The notes beneath the pieces were generated by a model. It did no database searches. It saw nothing but the letters and a program-made list of their open reading frames with translations, and was not told the DNA's origin. Positions 26,192 through 38,409 of a stretch of DNA of 64,000 nucleotides are shown piece after piece; within the stretch, counting starts at the first letter, position 1, and every line of letters starts with the position of its first letter. Source of the stretch: Flammula alnicola (taxonomy: Eukaryota; Basidiomycota; Agaricomycetes; Agaricales; Strophariaceae); NCBI GenBank assembly GCA_015499995.1, contig JADNRV010000098.1, positions 124,001 to 188,000 on the forward strand, read 5' to 3'. Position numbers and translations under genes: made by a program.

Positions 26192-28941
26192 TCAGAGTAC
26201 CAACTCTTCCAATTGATAAAGCCCAATATCGGCAGCTGCACCGACCCCTTTCCTCCTCTGCCTCCAGTCGCCCTTCTGCTTTTCTCGCTCACGCTCTTGT
26301 TGTGGGATAAGCGACTCCTTCACGACCTTTTCCTGTGCGATGGCAAAGGGCTCTAGCGGACCCCGCAGACCCTCTGCTGCGTTCGCGAATGCAATTTCAG
26401 GGTTCAATTGTGCATGCAGGCTCCGCAGAACCTTGTGCGCCGGCGGATATTGCAAAAGCGATAGGAAAGACGCGTCGAGGATGGTCTGGAGGAGGTCAAC
26501 AATCTGTGTATGGTCATATGAGTGAAAATCTGTGCTTCAAGAGTTACAAAAGCACCCACCTTTTCGAGCGGAGGCACCTCGTCCGGCTTCTTGTCTTTGT
26601 CGGCTCTCCGTCCGACGACGGTCCAAATCCCCTGTTCCGTCTTCTTCAAATCCTTTTTCGCGGGCAAGAGGCGCTCATCCAGTTTCGCCCTTCTAGCAAT
26701 CCATCCATCCAAAACTTGTAGGATCATCGTCAGGTCCTCGGCATCTTGCATGTACCGTTTGAAGGCAAGAAGCAAGGGACCGCGAGATGTGGGGTAAGTC
26801 GCAAGAAGGTTTAAGAAAGCCGGTAAAGGGATGATCGCATTATTCGACGCAACTCCCGAGGAAGCGGGAGGATCTACTTCCATAGCATCGTCCGAAGTTG
26901 TAGCCTTGCTCTGTGAACTTGAGAGCCGATGGCGTGCGATGACAACCCGCAGAGACTCCAGAATTTCAGATTCTGTCAGATCCAAGACGGAGCTAAATGC
27001 GAGCTCGATAGATTTCTGGAAATTGAAATTAAGTTGGCTTTTTTTCTCAACCAATGCGTAGGGCACATACCCAATCATCTCTTGCTCTTAGTGCACCTAA
27101 AAGACCTCCAGTGCTTTGGACCATGGCGCTGGATACCACGCGTCTCTCGAGAAGATATTGAAAGATATCGGGTGCATATGGGGCGGTGGAAGGAACAGTC
27201 GAATTCGTTTTTGAGTCTGGGGCTGGGAGCTGGAGGATAACGCTGAGAAGTTCCTTGACGAAATTGTAATCCAGTGCCGATGGAGCGGCCTATATCATAA
27301 ATAAGACCCTAAGGATGTAGAATTAGTGCAAACGATAAATACCTCGTCCTTTCTGGGTGACCATTTCATGAAAGCAGCCGCTGCAGCCTGCGGCCTCCCG
27401 CCTTGCATTGCAGTCCGCATCGTGTCTAGCAGCTTTGCCCGTGCCGTCTCCTCTGCACTGTTTTGAACATTTCCGTTGGCAAGTGTGTGCTGTTCCTCGG
27501 ATGATCGCACCCATTTCCTCCCGGCAGCTCCGCGACCCATAGCGGCAGCAATCGTAGAGAATATCGGCACTGAATACGGCACGACCAGGATAACCGAAGT
27601 TGTTTTGTGTTCGACATTGTCGGAAGACAAGATGAGGATCGCCTGGCCTAGGACTTGGGTTTGGGCCTTTGTTTGACTCTGCGTGCCAGGAATGAGTCGG
27701 ATATGGAGAGCAGAGGCGGACAAGGCAGAAGGAATGGGCAGAGTGTGCGAGGCGAGGAGAACGGAAAACTGAATGTCCCACAGGAGTAGAGTGATTTCTT
27801 GAGAGGCGGCAGCGGCCAGAAGAACGTGGGACGAAGTAAGGGCGAGGAGAGAGACAAGGAGTTTGGAGCTGGAAATGAATGATAGCCCTGCGAGATGAAG
27901 AGGAGTGGACAACGGGTCAAGTTGTCCGGGTGATAGCCGGTAGGAATTCAGGGTACCGTCGAGGGCTATTGGAACTTGTTCAGTAAAAATTAAGGCAATC
28001 AGCATAGGACGCACTCAAGACGCTCAAAATCCCTGTGCTGCTACATGACACACTTGCTATATCCTATTAAGTGTCAGATATAATATTAGGACGTATACAG
28101 AATAGTCAGGCACCTGGTTATCAATCGGGACCTCGTACTTCTGCTCCTCAGATATTGAATCTGCCTCGTCGATGGCCAAGATTCTAAGGTATGTAGTTTT
28201 GGACATTCCCGATACACACTGCACAAGGACAGTTCCATTTTTTCCATTGGAGAAGGTCGTTGTACTGGCTGGAAATAGGCTGGCGTGGACAACGCTTGAG
28301 GATTTCGACGACGACGATGATTTGACCTCAAGTGAATCGGCATCTATCACTGATACGTCTCCAGTCGTCGAAAGGGCAATGATACGCCCAGAAAGCTCGT
28401 TACAAGAGTAAAGACCATGGACTGTTTGATCTTTTGAAAGCTAAATTGCGATCAGCCTGGATGCAGATTTCCAAAAACAAAAACGCACTATAACTTTACT
28501 CTGCTTGGGTTTTTGCTTCGCATTCAAAGTGTCGTCTTGCCACATCCAAAGGGTGCGTCCAGCCTCATCAGAAGAAGACAATTCTGGCGAAGCAGACATA
28601 ACAGCATAGGTTGTTGATGCATGGCTTGAGGAAGACGGCAAGGTCAACGGAGGGCAGGAAAATGAGGTAGATGGGCCAAGCGTATGGGAGATTATAGGAT
28701 GTAGTGTCGATATCTGGGAACCCTATCAGTTATTGAAAAGATGTATATAACATTTTCTACTCACATCGAGGATGTGTACGCCGTCTGCGTGAGCGGCAAC
28801 AGTCACATATCCATCTGTGCTGTTCGATTTTTCGTAGGACGTCGCGTAAACCCCAGGACCACGCTTTTGCGATGATTTTCCTCGAGCGGACGAAGTGTAG
28901 CTTGCGAGAACAAAAGGGTCGTTTATATTGGAGATTGTCAT
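26192..28941 (-). CDS. Large protein, possible propeller plus helices (NOL11/Utp8-like guess)
   Basis: Eight exons: 28941-28765, 28722-28489, 28440-28114, 28063-28015, 27974-27343, 27289-27071, 27015-26560, 26503-26192, summing to 802 codons (801 aa). The first half has repeating strand-like blocks such as VTVAAHADGVHILD, GRTLWMWQDD, GRIIALSTTGDVSVID and ITLLLWDIQFSVLLASH, as in a beta-propeller with diverged WD repeats. The second half is helical (LAFSSVLDLTESEILESLR, LPAFLNLLATYPTSRGPL) and ends in a strongly charged segment, EREREKQKGDWRQRRKG, then ADIGLYQLEELVL. Propeller-plus-helix with a basic tail suggests a nucleolar factor such as NOL11/Utp8, but this is a guess from architecture. 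The start is the first in-frame ATG; the frame is open for 85 codons further upstream, so an upstream exon may exist. Confidence 0.8.
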
Positions 28942-29704
28942 GGCATTCCAATGCACTTTAGAGCGAAAGTGTAGATGGAGGTCAGGAACTCGGAAAAACT
29001 CTTTTTTGGGCGGCCCGGCTGCCGCATGTGCATAAATATTTGAGCTACAATAATCGTCGATAAAGTATGCCTTGACAACGGGCCCGATACTGACAACGCA
29101 CCGGCGGGTATGATCATAACCCCCGCCATATGGTAAATTTTCTTTAAAATTACGAGGTACTGTATGTGAATTAAAGGTCGACTTTAAGTTACCTCGCTAT
29201 GCTTAAATAAGTAAATAAATAATTGATTTACACAGACTGAGAGATGTAAACTATATATAAATACTTCTTGAACTCATCCAGTTAAGATCATATTGGCTGG
29301 ATCAGCCATAACTCCAGCGTGGAGTGCATTCGTGAATTGAAATTTACGGGGCGATTACCGTGTAATTACGGTGGAAATTACGGCGGCAACTTCCGTTCCC
29401 TAATTGCGGATGCTTGCCCAGAGTCATATACAATCGCGCATTTCATCTCAGAAGGCACAGGCTGACAGCCCAAGAGAATGTAGGGGCAAATACGAGGTAA
29501 TGAGAAAGATTATCAATTAAACCTGAAAGTGAGTATGCCACTTGTCGCTAACCTGTGATTCTCCTCACAGCATGGTATGCTCTAGAGATGGGATTTATTC
29601 CATATAAAAAACACGAACAGTTAATTAACTTATCAGTCCCGCGAAGTCTTTGAACATGAATTGAACTCTGTAACTGTATTAATGAAATCCGGGAGATCTA
29701 TGTA
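28942..29704. other. Intergenic, part possibly 5' coding
   Basis: The first 255 bp stay open on the minus strand in frame with the preceding gene but have no ATG. The rest (29200-29700) is AT-rich, with no supported exon. Confidence 0.45.
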
Positions 29705-30291
29705 TCAGTAATCAAACTCGGGACCGAGGTAATCTCTTTCTGGACATACCCAACACGGTGCGGAGAGCCTGTAGACTTGCGAAGGATTAGCATCCATGAC
29801 CATAAACTTCTTCTCGACGATCGTCACCATCTCCAAGAGTAGCTTGTGTGGAAAGAGTATCGTAGGAAGATGAGAATTGGAATGCGGATGACGACGGCTC
29901 GAAATTGGAAGGCAAACGACAAAGTGCTCAATCCTCAGCCGGTTTGTGAGGTTGATGTTAGGATTGAGGTCCGGTTTATAATCTCCTTGGAACTGGAGAG
30001 AATCCTCTCAAGAACATGAAATGACGATGGAGCCGTCATAGCGACATCCTGGACGAGAGAGGTGTGGTTAAACACTGTTAGGTGCTGAAATCTCGATAGG
30101 AAGCCCATTCATACCCATTGACGTCCTATGTAACTTAAAGTACTCTGTGCAGCGGTGTTCAGAGGTTCTTCATGTCCGAAAGGTCGCCGTAGTTGGGCAG
30201 ACGCTTTAGAAGGGACCGACCATATTTGATATTCTCCAACGAGATGCAAACTAGCGCTCTTCCTCTGGCCTAATGGGCATTCAAATCGCAA
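29705..30291 (-). pseudogene. Decayed gene, F-box/LRR-like pattern
   Basis: Reading the minus strand, 30291-30109 encodes SASLHLVGEYQIWSVPSKA and further residues, and 29994-29705 is an uninterrupted frame without a start codon that ends FMVMDANPSQVYRLSAPCW and then LGPEFDY. Between them, about 30060-29990 is open in yet another frame (NHTSLVQDVAMTAPSSFHV). The hydrophobic and leucine spacing recalls the C-terminal part of Agaricomycete F-box proteins, but no F-box is visible. I could not connect the three pieces with good splice sites, so I call it a remnant. A real gene with unusual splicing is the alternative. Confidence 0.4.
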
Positions 30292-30676
30292 AAAAAATCA
30301 ATTCATTGCTTAACACTCTTCGGCTTTTATAGGCTCACAGTATGGTGCTGGAAGTTCTATCTGTCGGAAGTAGATCATACATGCCTCGGAGTTCGTGCGA
30401 GACTCCTTTAAGTTTTAGAGTTCAGAAATGTCCGAGTGTTCTTTGTCAACCGCAGAGTGTCGGTGGACGAAACTCTTTTTCATCTTCAACATTTGAACAT
30501 CTGAAAGAATAATGATATGAAAAGCTTGTCATGAGGAACTGTGGGCAGAAGGGAAGTGGAAAGAAATATTCAAAGAGTCACGTCACAAGCTGAGTCTGAC
30601 GGACCGTTGGACCGGCGCCTCGGATGTTGTCCAGGGCCGTCAACATCTTGGTTGTATCTTGGATCCAAGGCTCCTG

Positions 30677-32692
30677 ATGTTCTCGTGGCGAGCAGTGCAA
30701 CGCGTCTCAACGCGATTGCAGACAACATACGCGGACCTGCGCTGTAATCAATCCCCAAATCTCTATTGCTGGAGAAGGCATGGCCTTCGAGGATTTGTCA
30801 CGACTGGCGTCAAAGCGGAGCCCACAAATTCGAATGGCGGGCTGAGTCCCGATCATGATATCTACGTGTCTACCTCCACGGACCCCTACTTCAACCTGAC
30901 GCTGGAAGATTGGTGAGTGGGCAGTATAAACTCTCTTTTGTTGCTCTTTCTGTGGTCTTGCATATACCCCCGCAGCAAGATCTTTTTCGGACCGAAACAT
31001 CAAATCTTACTCCATATCCTCATCCGCAGGTTATTTCGACACTCTCCTGAATCAAAACCGCTGTTGTTAATTTATCGGGATTCTCCGTGCGTTGTTATTG
31101 GTAGGAACCAAAACCCTTGGACAGAGGTTAATTTTCCAGCTCTGCGTGCAGCCGGAATTCCGTTTCTGCGTAGACGAAGTGGAGGGGGAACTGTATACCA
31201 TGTGTGTTCCCATCTCACCGTGTCGTGTTTCACCTATTGCATGCTTCAACTCCACTCGTCTCTTACTTGCTCCAATTAGGATCTAGGGAATACGAACTTT
31301 TCTATTCATTTACCACGGGCGTCCTTCGACCGGCACGCAACTGGCAGACTTGTTCTTCGCGCCATACGATCGTTAGGCATTAATGCATGCCTAAATGACA
31401 GAAATGATATATGCGTTGGTTCTGATAAGATGAGTCTGGACTCTGGAATATGTTTTTATATCTGAAATGTGCACCATCTTGGGACGGATGCATGTTGTGA
31501 ATTCCGCTATCGTTTTCTCTGCTTCACCTTTGCTGCGAGGCTTACTTCTCCCGACTTTCTCTCTTTACGTTTCAGGATCTGCATACAAGATCGTGAACAA
31601 ACGCGCCTACCACCATGGGACGATGCTCATTACTACAAAGCTCGACGCATTAGGTGGCTTCTTACGCCCACAGAAGGTGAGTAATATAACCTTGAATGTT
31701 TTCTATATCTCTGTCATACGCCGGCGATCCAGGAGCTCCCTGCCATCTATATCACATCTGATATATCGCCGCTTGAGCTTATGTGACACTCAGACGCTAA
31801 CAAAGCCACAGAACCTTGTTTGGGTCCGACACCCCTGGCTTTCTCGAGTCTGGTCGCATGCGCACACCGACTTCTCTATTTTTAATTGCCGTCGACTTCC
31901 TTGGCTAAATTCTCATCGAATTTAATAGAACAATATTGTCACCAAAGGCGTGGCATCCGTTCGCTCGCCGGTGTCTAATTTACAAAAATATGCCGCCAGT
32001 ACTACACACGAAAGCTTCACCTCTGCTGTCGTGACAGAGTTCCGGAGAGAATTTGGAATCACCACCGATGTATGTCCCCTCTTTCCCAACATAGAAAACT
32101 CTGTTCACGTCTCCTGGTTTCAGATCTGTGTCGTGCCGGACTCGGAGGAGACAAAAAGCATCGGATACATCCGCAAAGGCATGTTGGAGTTGTCTGTAAG
32201 TTGTGTTCATCTTACCGCTCTCATGTTCTGACCGCGGCATCCGGATACCTACTAAACTAGACATGGGAGTGGGCGTACGGTCAAACGCCAGAATTTACCC
32301 ACACGTTAAGCAACACTTTTTCATGGGGAGACGTTGTACGTTATCTCTTTTTTTCTCGCTTAACATCGGTTCTCTTGACACACTTCATAAATAGACGGTC
32401 GAAATTCGCTCGAAACATGGTATTATTTTGGACTGCTTGCTGCTCATCAATAATGCGCGTATTCCAACATCAATGATTAAAGCCCTCAATGAGGAATGTC
32501 GAGCAATCTATGCAGGCAAGCGCTATGGATTTCTACAGGAAGCCAGAGATCATCGAACCGGAGAATTTGGTGTGGCTTCTACTGGCTCCACGATTACCCA
32601 GCTATCTCCGCCTTTGCAGGATGTGAGTATATGGCTAGAGAAAGCCACCTCCCTAATATAATCACACCCAGTCAGATTACTTTCACTCATAA
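30677..32692 (+). CDS. Lipoate-protein ligase / lipoyltransferase (LplA, AIM22-like)
   Basis: Nine exons: 30677-30912, 31030-31201, 31280-31433, 31576-31676, 31929-32069, 32124-32195, 32261-32335, 32395-32622, 32672-32692, giving 400 codons (399 aa). A second ATG 18 bp upstream (30659) is also in frame. The N-terminus is Arg-rich, consistent with mitochondrial import. Family motifs are RDSPCVVIGRNQNPWTEVN, RRRSGGGTVYHDLGNTNFS (the lipoyl-AMP loop), SAYKIVNKRAYHHGTML (with the catalytic-site lysine region) and TWEWAYGQTPEF. The enzyme attaches or transfers lipoate to mitochondrial dehydrogenase E2 subunits and glycine cleavage H protein. Donor 31434 is weak (ATGA/GTCTGG) and intron 31677-31928 is long at 252 bp; elsewhere signals are strong. 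Confidence 0.92.
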
Positions 32693-34413
32693 AAAATATC
32701 CCCTTTTGCTCCTTGCATCGCAACTTCAGCATACTCGCATTCGCGGCACCTGCTTTGTCAACATCATGTTCGTAAAATAAGTTATACTGTATGTATATCG
32801 TAGTAATATTCGTGCCTCTCGCATCACATCAAGACTACTACTGACGTTTTTTTTTTTTGGACAAAAAATAATTGTTCCGCGGAACGCAGCCTTAGGCCAA
32901 ATCATATGCGACAGCTTTCGTAAAAATGCAATGGGATATCATTTATGAGAAATGCGAGGTGTTGGTGTTGAATGGGCGTTAGTCTTCCATTACGGCAGAA
33001 AAGCAAACAAGAAAAACGAGGACGATTCATGATCGCTACTGCTCCGGAACCAGCAGTGTTCATGATTACCCTACATCCTCGGACCAAAACTAAGAAAGAC
33101 ACTCCATGAACAGCAGGAAGGTTCTCCATCAAGCTTTGGATGAACGATCCGAGGTCCTGAATGCGCCCACCATATCAATGTTCTGCGCAGGCCAAAAAAC
33201 ACATGTCGAAACTTGATGAAGAGTCTCTTGTTGGGTTTATAGTGCTTGACGCGTCTGCGGGCTCCAAGGAGGTGTGGCCGTGGTATCATGTGGGGCAAGA
33301 TATCTCGAATTCATAATCTAGGTAAGACGCTCTGTGTACCTAACGCTGTTTGTCGAGAATTCAGGCGGCGCAACAGGATTACTCTAACAATCGCAAATCA
33401 GCCATGGCTGTGTAGTAAAATGAACCAAATTACTCACCGATTGCCCTCGTTTATGACCAGTCAGCTGGCTGTCCCGATTCATCATCATTGCATCCCAATT
33501 GTCTATTGAATATCGAGGAGGCTGTATATTATGGAGCATTCGGATTTGTACAAGATCATATAATGCTTTCCGACACTAACCTTTCCTTGGTTTTGAGCCC
33601 TTTGTGTGACGTTTACGAGGGTCCCAGCCACTCCAAACATGGCGGTGAGAAGGCCTAAACATACATTAGTGAAACGCCACGAATACGTGGAAATCGCGCA
33701 CCAAAAGGAATGAGTGCCTCCCAAGGAACAGGCATGATGTTTTGCCACGAATAATAGCGACTTCGAATGAGAAAGAGAAAGAAACAACAGCCAAGATTGA
33801 GCAACAGTGTTCGCCGACCGGCTACGATCAGTTTGTGAGTATTTGTGTTTATTTAGCAAGAAGCACCGCCAAAAGCACACATCCCGACATACGTTATGTA
33901 ACCCAAACGGAACTGAGGTGGAAACCTGTAACCCACCTCTACCTGTTCCCTTTGGCCAGGACGCCAACGTAGAGCTGTGTTGTGATATTTCCTACTTTCT
34001 ATGGTAGGATTCAAGAGCCATTCAATCGCCGGCTTACAGATATCACCGAGTCGACACCGAGTCGGACCGACGCCGACAGGCTACAATATTAATCAGATCT
34101 CGGGAACTAATTAGTGACTTGAAGCCACAGGTGTATATAATAAAAGACAGGATCTCTATGGGAAAGAGGCCTGTAAATTTAAGGGTCCTATTCTAAATTA
34201 TCGGCGATGATTCATATGATCATTGTAGCGTGTAAATGTAATAAGTAAAGGAGAGAGAGGCATAACCGAAGGACAGAAAGGAGTGGTGCATATTCGGTCA
34301 GTAACATAATACCTGGCAGCAGTACATAACAGAGACAAAAGACTGGCGGTATTCGGAGAGGATGAGGCAGTGACGACAGAGCCAGCTGTCTGCGCAATGA
34401 ACGGAAATATCGA
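32693..34413. other. Intergenic between convergent genes, no accepted gene
   Basis: 1.7 kb between the lipoate ligase stop and the stop of the next minus-strand gene. One minus-strand open frame of 154 codons (33503-33967) is present but has low-complexity composition, no domain and no homologous-looking motif, so it is not accepted. A run of ten or more T lies near 32848. Confidence 0.5.
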
Positions 34414-35584
34414 TTACTCCGGGTTGCCACTGAAGCCACCATTTGGACCATTTGGATTGAATACAGCATTGTTGGCGGGGAGGATAATGTGTGGGTGGAA
34501 AGAAGACGCAAGACGGTTCCCAGCGCCACCATCGCTGGCGACTAAGTCAGGATTTGGCATGTACTCTGCTGCTTGGTTTGCCATCTCGAGGTGTCGTATT
34601 TCGCGGACGTCGGTTGGGTACGGGAAAGAGGACTCAAGTCTCGAAGACGAGTTATGTGCGCTCGGAAGAGGTTGCTGGGCAGGATGTGGATGACTTGGTG
34701 CCAAAGAGGAGCTCCCGTGAGTGTACAAATTTTGCTGGGAGTTCTCCGCCGCTTCTCGAGAAAAGACGATCGGATACGGGTTTGACGACAAATATGCCAT
34801 CCCGAGGTATTGCGGTGCGCGGACGTCGGTTGGATACCGGGAAAAGGACTCGTCACTTGAAGACGAGTTATGTGCGCTCGAAGAAGGTTGCGGGTCGGGA
34901 TGTGGATGACTTGGTGCTAAAGAGGAGTAGAAGAAGAGGTTCGCCTCTTCAGCCGAGGACCTTCCAGGAGTGGGCAAATTTCGATGGGCGTTCTCCGCCG
35001 CTTCTCGATTAAAAGGGGGATGCAAGGGTTGGTGGTGTTCATCAGTCGTTCTACCCAGCTGATCATTATAATCAACCAGAATAGCTGTCTCGCTGGTTGG
35101 AGGTGCGTGATAAAAATAATCTGAGCCATGTGCGAAAGGCGTAGATGGAGTGGCCGCTTGAGAGGTCCCATTTAATGTCGAAGAGACACGCGAGATGGTT
35201 TGCCCCACGATATTACGCGGGGTCTGGAGAGAGGGATGACCAGCGTTGTGCTCCAGGAAATGTCTTGTTGCTTCTTGATCATCGAATTGTATCCCAGAAG
35301 GGGTGGGAGGGAGGGGGTATGCATCAACCTCGTACTGAACGCTCTGAGGGTCCGGACTGGGGGTATCTCCACTGTCGAGAGAATTTTCCGGAGCGTCATC
35401 GCGCCTACTGTTGGATCGCATATTCTGCAATCTTCCAAAAGTGTGGTGAAAGCGCTACCAGGTGTCTATCAGCAATAGCGTCAAGGATTCGCAGAACTAT
35501 GCATACCGCTGGGTCGATGTCGCGCAACCTCTTATGGACGGATTTGGAAGTTTTCTTGGGCATTTCCTGTTTCTTCGAGCGCAT
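34414..35584 (-). CDS. Unknown disordered protein with an internal duplication
   Basis: Exon 1 is 35584-35507 (MRSKKQEMPKKTSKSVHKR and onward), then a 52-bp intron, then exon 2, 35454-34414; 373 codons in all (372 aa). The N-terminus is basic. The remainder is rich in Pro, Ser, His and Asn and is probably disordered. Residues about 165-330 contain two copies of a unit of about 75-85 residues, each with REAAEN, SLAPSHPHP, SAHNSSS, YPTDVR and a following LEMA/LGMA. I know no family. The name of any function would be invention. Its promoter lies in the long gap 35585-37512. Confidence 0.65.
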
Positions 35585-37512
35585 AGGTTGAGAGATGAGG
35601 AGCCTTAAGTTGGGAGAACACAGTGATGAATAAATAGTCTAGCATTGGCGCGTCTCTAACCATTTGAAGAAGCGCATCTTCAACCGCGAGGCAGTGGAGT
35701 TTGCAGTTCCAGGAGCGTGTTATGCAATATTAACACCAGGCCGCGAGTCCTGCACTCGGAGAGAATGCTACAGTTCGTCCACAAAGTCATTGGACCCTTG
35801 ATAAACGCCAATGTCAGATCACAAAGTGACCATAAAAAACGAGCCAACTGCAAGCCGCAGTTTGCATCGTGGTTAAACATGATCATGAGAGGCAATTTCA
35901 GAGTCCCAGAACATCCTCCAAGCCAAACAAAAACAATCCAAGATGCGCCGCAAGTTCCGCCGCCCAAGGTCTTTCGCATACATACAACCACAACCACCAA
36001 AGACTAGCCTTGCATCCTTGACAATTGTACTAACATGCAGCTGTACCCAGGTGCGATAAGTTTGATGAACCATGCCTTCGTAACTCGTGGGCCTATTTAA
36101 ACGATCTTGGCTGATCTTGGTCCGAAGATCTGGACCCATCAGTTTGTTGGTTATCAGACGCCGGAAGAGCATCGAAGCCGCTGCGCGACAACGACTGCCC
36201 TCGAAACGCTCGAAGGAAGAGATCTGTGAATGATCCGGGATTTGCAAGGTAACCAGAAGCCTTTCAAATTGCAGAGAATGTAACGGCGGTCAACACATCA
36301 TCTTACATTATGCTTATCGCCCTCTTATTTTATTTCAGACCCAAGATCCGAATGCTCTTCTTGTCAGTGCAAGGTACCTCGCCAGTTACGTAACTTCGTG
36401 CGCCCTTTTAGAAGCCTAACACTACCTGGGACTAAAGTCTTTCTGTATTCTAAACGTTAAACCTGGCTTATTGTTGACTTCATACCAAGTTTACAAGATT
36501 GCGTCTGTGTACATCCTGTCGAAAGCGATAGTTTCAAGTTACCATTACGTCCTGAAATTCTTTCTGAATTCTTATGGCAACTTTGTGTATCCTAGAAGCT
36601 TGGAGCTATCGCTCAGTCTCGTTTCATGGGAATGTACGCTTTTAGATCGGATTCAACAGAGTTAATACAGCACATTCACCATCTATCTGAATCCTAACAT
36701 AACCATGACTGTGCTGGCAGGATGCTGCACCCTTGCACCCTGCCAGCGATATTCTTTACGACCCTGTGTGTGTGCGTGTGTGGAAGAGCACCGTCGGGCT
36801 TGATTGCAGCCAACTCACGTGTATCAATCAGTACTCGTGGGATTAGCGGGGGTGGTCAGCATATACTGTGTGCGAGGGACCTATAAGCGCCCATCTAAAG
36901 TAGGAACATTACGACATTTCCGGACAGTTCGCTAATTTAACAGCCGCGAATACTTCGACTTATTCAAAGGGGTTCAAATGTTTCCTTTGACGATAAAATT
37001 TAATTAATTTGATTCTCGCTTGCCCCACTCTCGTGGCAGATTGATAGTAGACGAGAATCACATAAATACAGAATTGAACAATAGGCGCTGAGACTTTCTA
37101 CTAGCGGGAAACAGGTATCGTACAGAATGTGAGTGGTGTTGCTGGCTATGAATTCAATCGTCATATAACGACGAGATACCGCAGTAAAGTTGAATAAGAA
37201 CTCACTATACTGCGATACAAGAATTAAGAATGTCCAGAAAAAGGTCCAAACACAAAGCGATCGTGCCAGAGCCGATCGCCCATATCTGTGATAGGCACAC
37301 CCTATGATAAACGTTTATCAAGAGACATGAAAAAGGTGGGCACTCTGACCACTGGCGAAAGTTCCGTTGCATTGACTCCGGGCCACCGGACGTCGTTGTT
37401 TAGGAAAGCTGCGAGGTAGGGTCTCTCGCTCGTTTCCTGCATGCATCGGACAGGAATACTGCGGCGCTGTTCGCAAATATTATTAAAATCAAAAGTGAAT
37501 CCTTCGACTGCC
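35585..37512. other. Long intergenic region
   Basis: 1.9 kb without an accepted gene. Open frames are short and lack splice support. It contains a perfect hairpin (listed apart) and a GT-rich stretch near 36765-36782. Confidence 0.5.
36713..36747. repeat. Inverted repeat, 9-bp stem with 17-nt loop
   Basis: GCTGGCAGG at 36713-36721 is perfectly matched by CCTGCCAGC at 36739-36747. It lies in a non-coding stretch, 0.8 kb from the nearest minus-strand gene end. It might be a binding site or RNA hairpin; nothing else supports a role. Confidence 0.45.
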
Positions 37513-38409
37513 TTAGAAAAAAAAATCTTTGAATGTGAAGGAGGGGGAAACGGGGAAATCAAGGTAGTATGTTTGACCCGGGAAATCGGAATTTGGGTCA
37601 TTCCACTGGGTGATTTCGTGGCTAGGAGGCGCATACTCCACAGGCATCATTTGTTGCGGTAAAACCTCTCCTATTGATGTACCGCCAGATGCATGGGGAA
37701 TAACCTCGTGCCAGCTGATTGAGTTATGGTCTAGCGGTAAAGCTGAAGATTGCCGGAAGTCGATCATTTCCATGCATAATTCATTTAACGGAATCCCTTG
37801 ATTTGTGTGTACTGCGTCGAGGATGGCCTCACTTATTTCGTAGATTTGAGGGATGCTTTGAATATATTCAGGGTGGTTATCAGTCTGCAAGGCGACCACC
37901 ATATGAGGAGGACAAGGAACACGATACTCTTCTAAACGGGGGTATGATGCAGAGGAGCCGGGTTCCGGTTCCACGGCGGAGGGTCCTAAACGCACTGGGG
38001 CGGTAACATGAGCGGACCGTTTGAACCTGTCCTGCAGTACGTGGTGGGCTAGACGGTAATTTTTGTTGGTAACTTGGATAGAGGTAGTCTGCCCGTTATC
38101 AAGTACGCCACAATATGCTGGTTCCGGACTCTGGGTTTGGGATGCTTCGACTTCAATCCTACTGTCGAAGCCATGCTTGGTGTCCTAATGAGTACACGAA
38201 CATACGTTAATAGCTGATAGCGGAAAAGTTTAAAAAACACTCGCCTCCTTTTTTAGGTCCTTCAGTTTTTTGTGACGAGCGCGGTAGACAGGGCCTTTGA
38301 ACGGCCGCGGGAAACCTTTCTTGGTTGCTTCATGACAGCGGAATGGGAAAAGAACGGCCAACTTTCGTCGACTCGGAGCTAATATCCTTGATCCATTGAC
38401 AAGACCAAG
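37513..38409 (-). CDS. Unknown protein, 5' end not resolved
   Basis: Two coding blocks join: 38409-38239 (57 codons) and 38184-37513 (224 codons, stop at 37513-37515). The first is basic and includes FPFRCHEATKKGFPRPFKGP and RARHKKLKDLKKEAS; the second is acidic and includes RIEVEASQTQSPEPAYCGVL, YPRLEEYRVPCPPHMVVALQ and EISEAILDAVHTNQG. The donor at 38238 is weak (GTTTTT) but phases agree and the downstream acceptor is good. The acceptor at the top of block one (near 38410) implies at least one more upstream exon, which I could not find. The basic block followed by an acidic tail hints at a DNA-binding regulator, without a recognised domain. Confidence 0.5.

Noticed and set aside
33503..33967. 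Minus-strand open frame of 154 codons
   Set aside because: Composition is atypical, there is no domain, no upstream start context and no splice extension; it lies in a non-coding gap.
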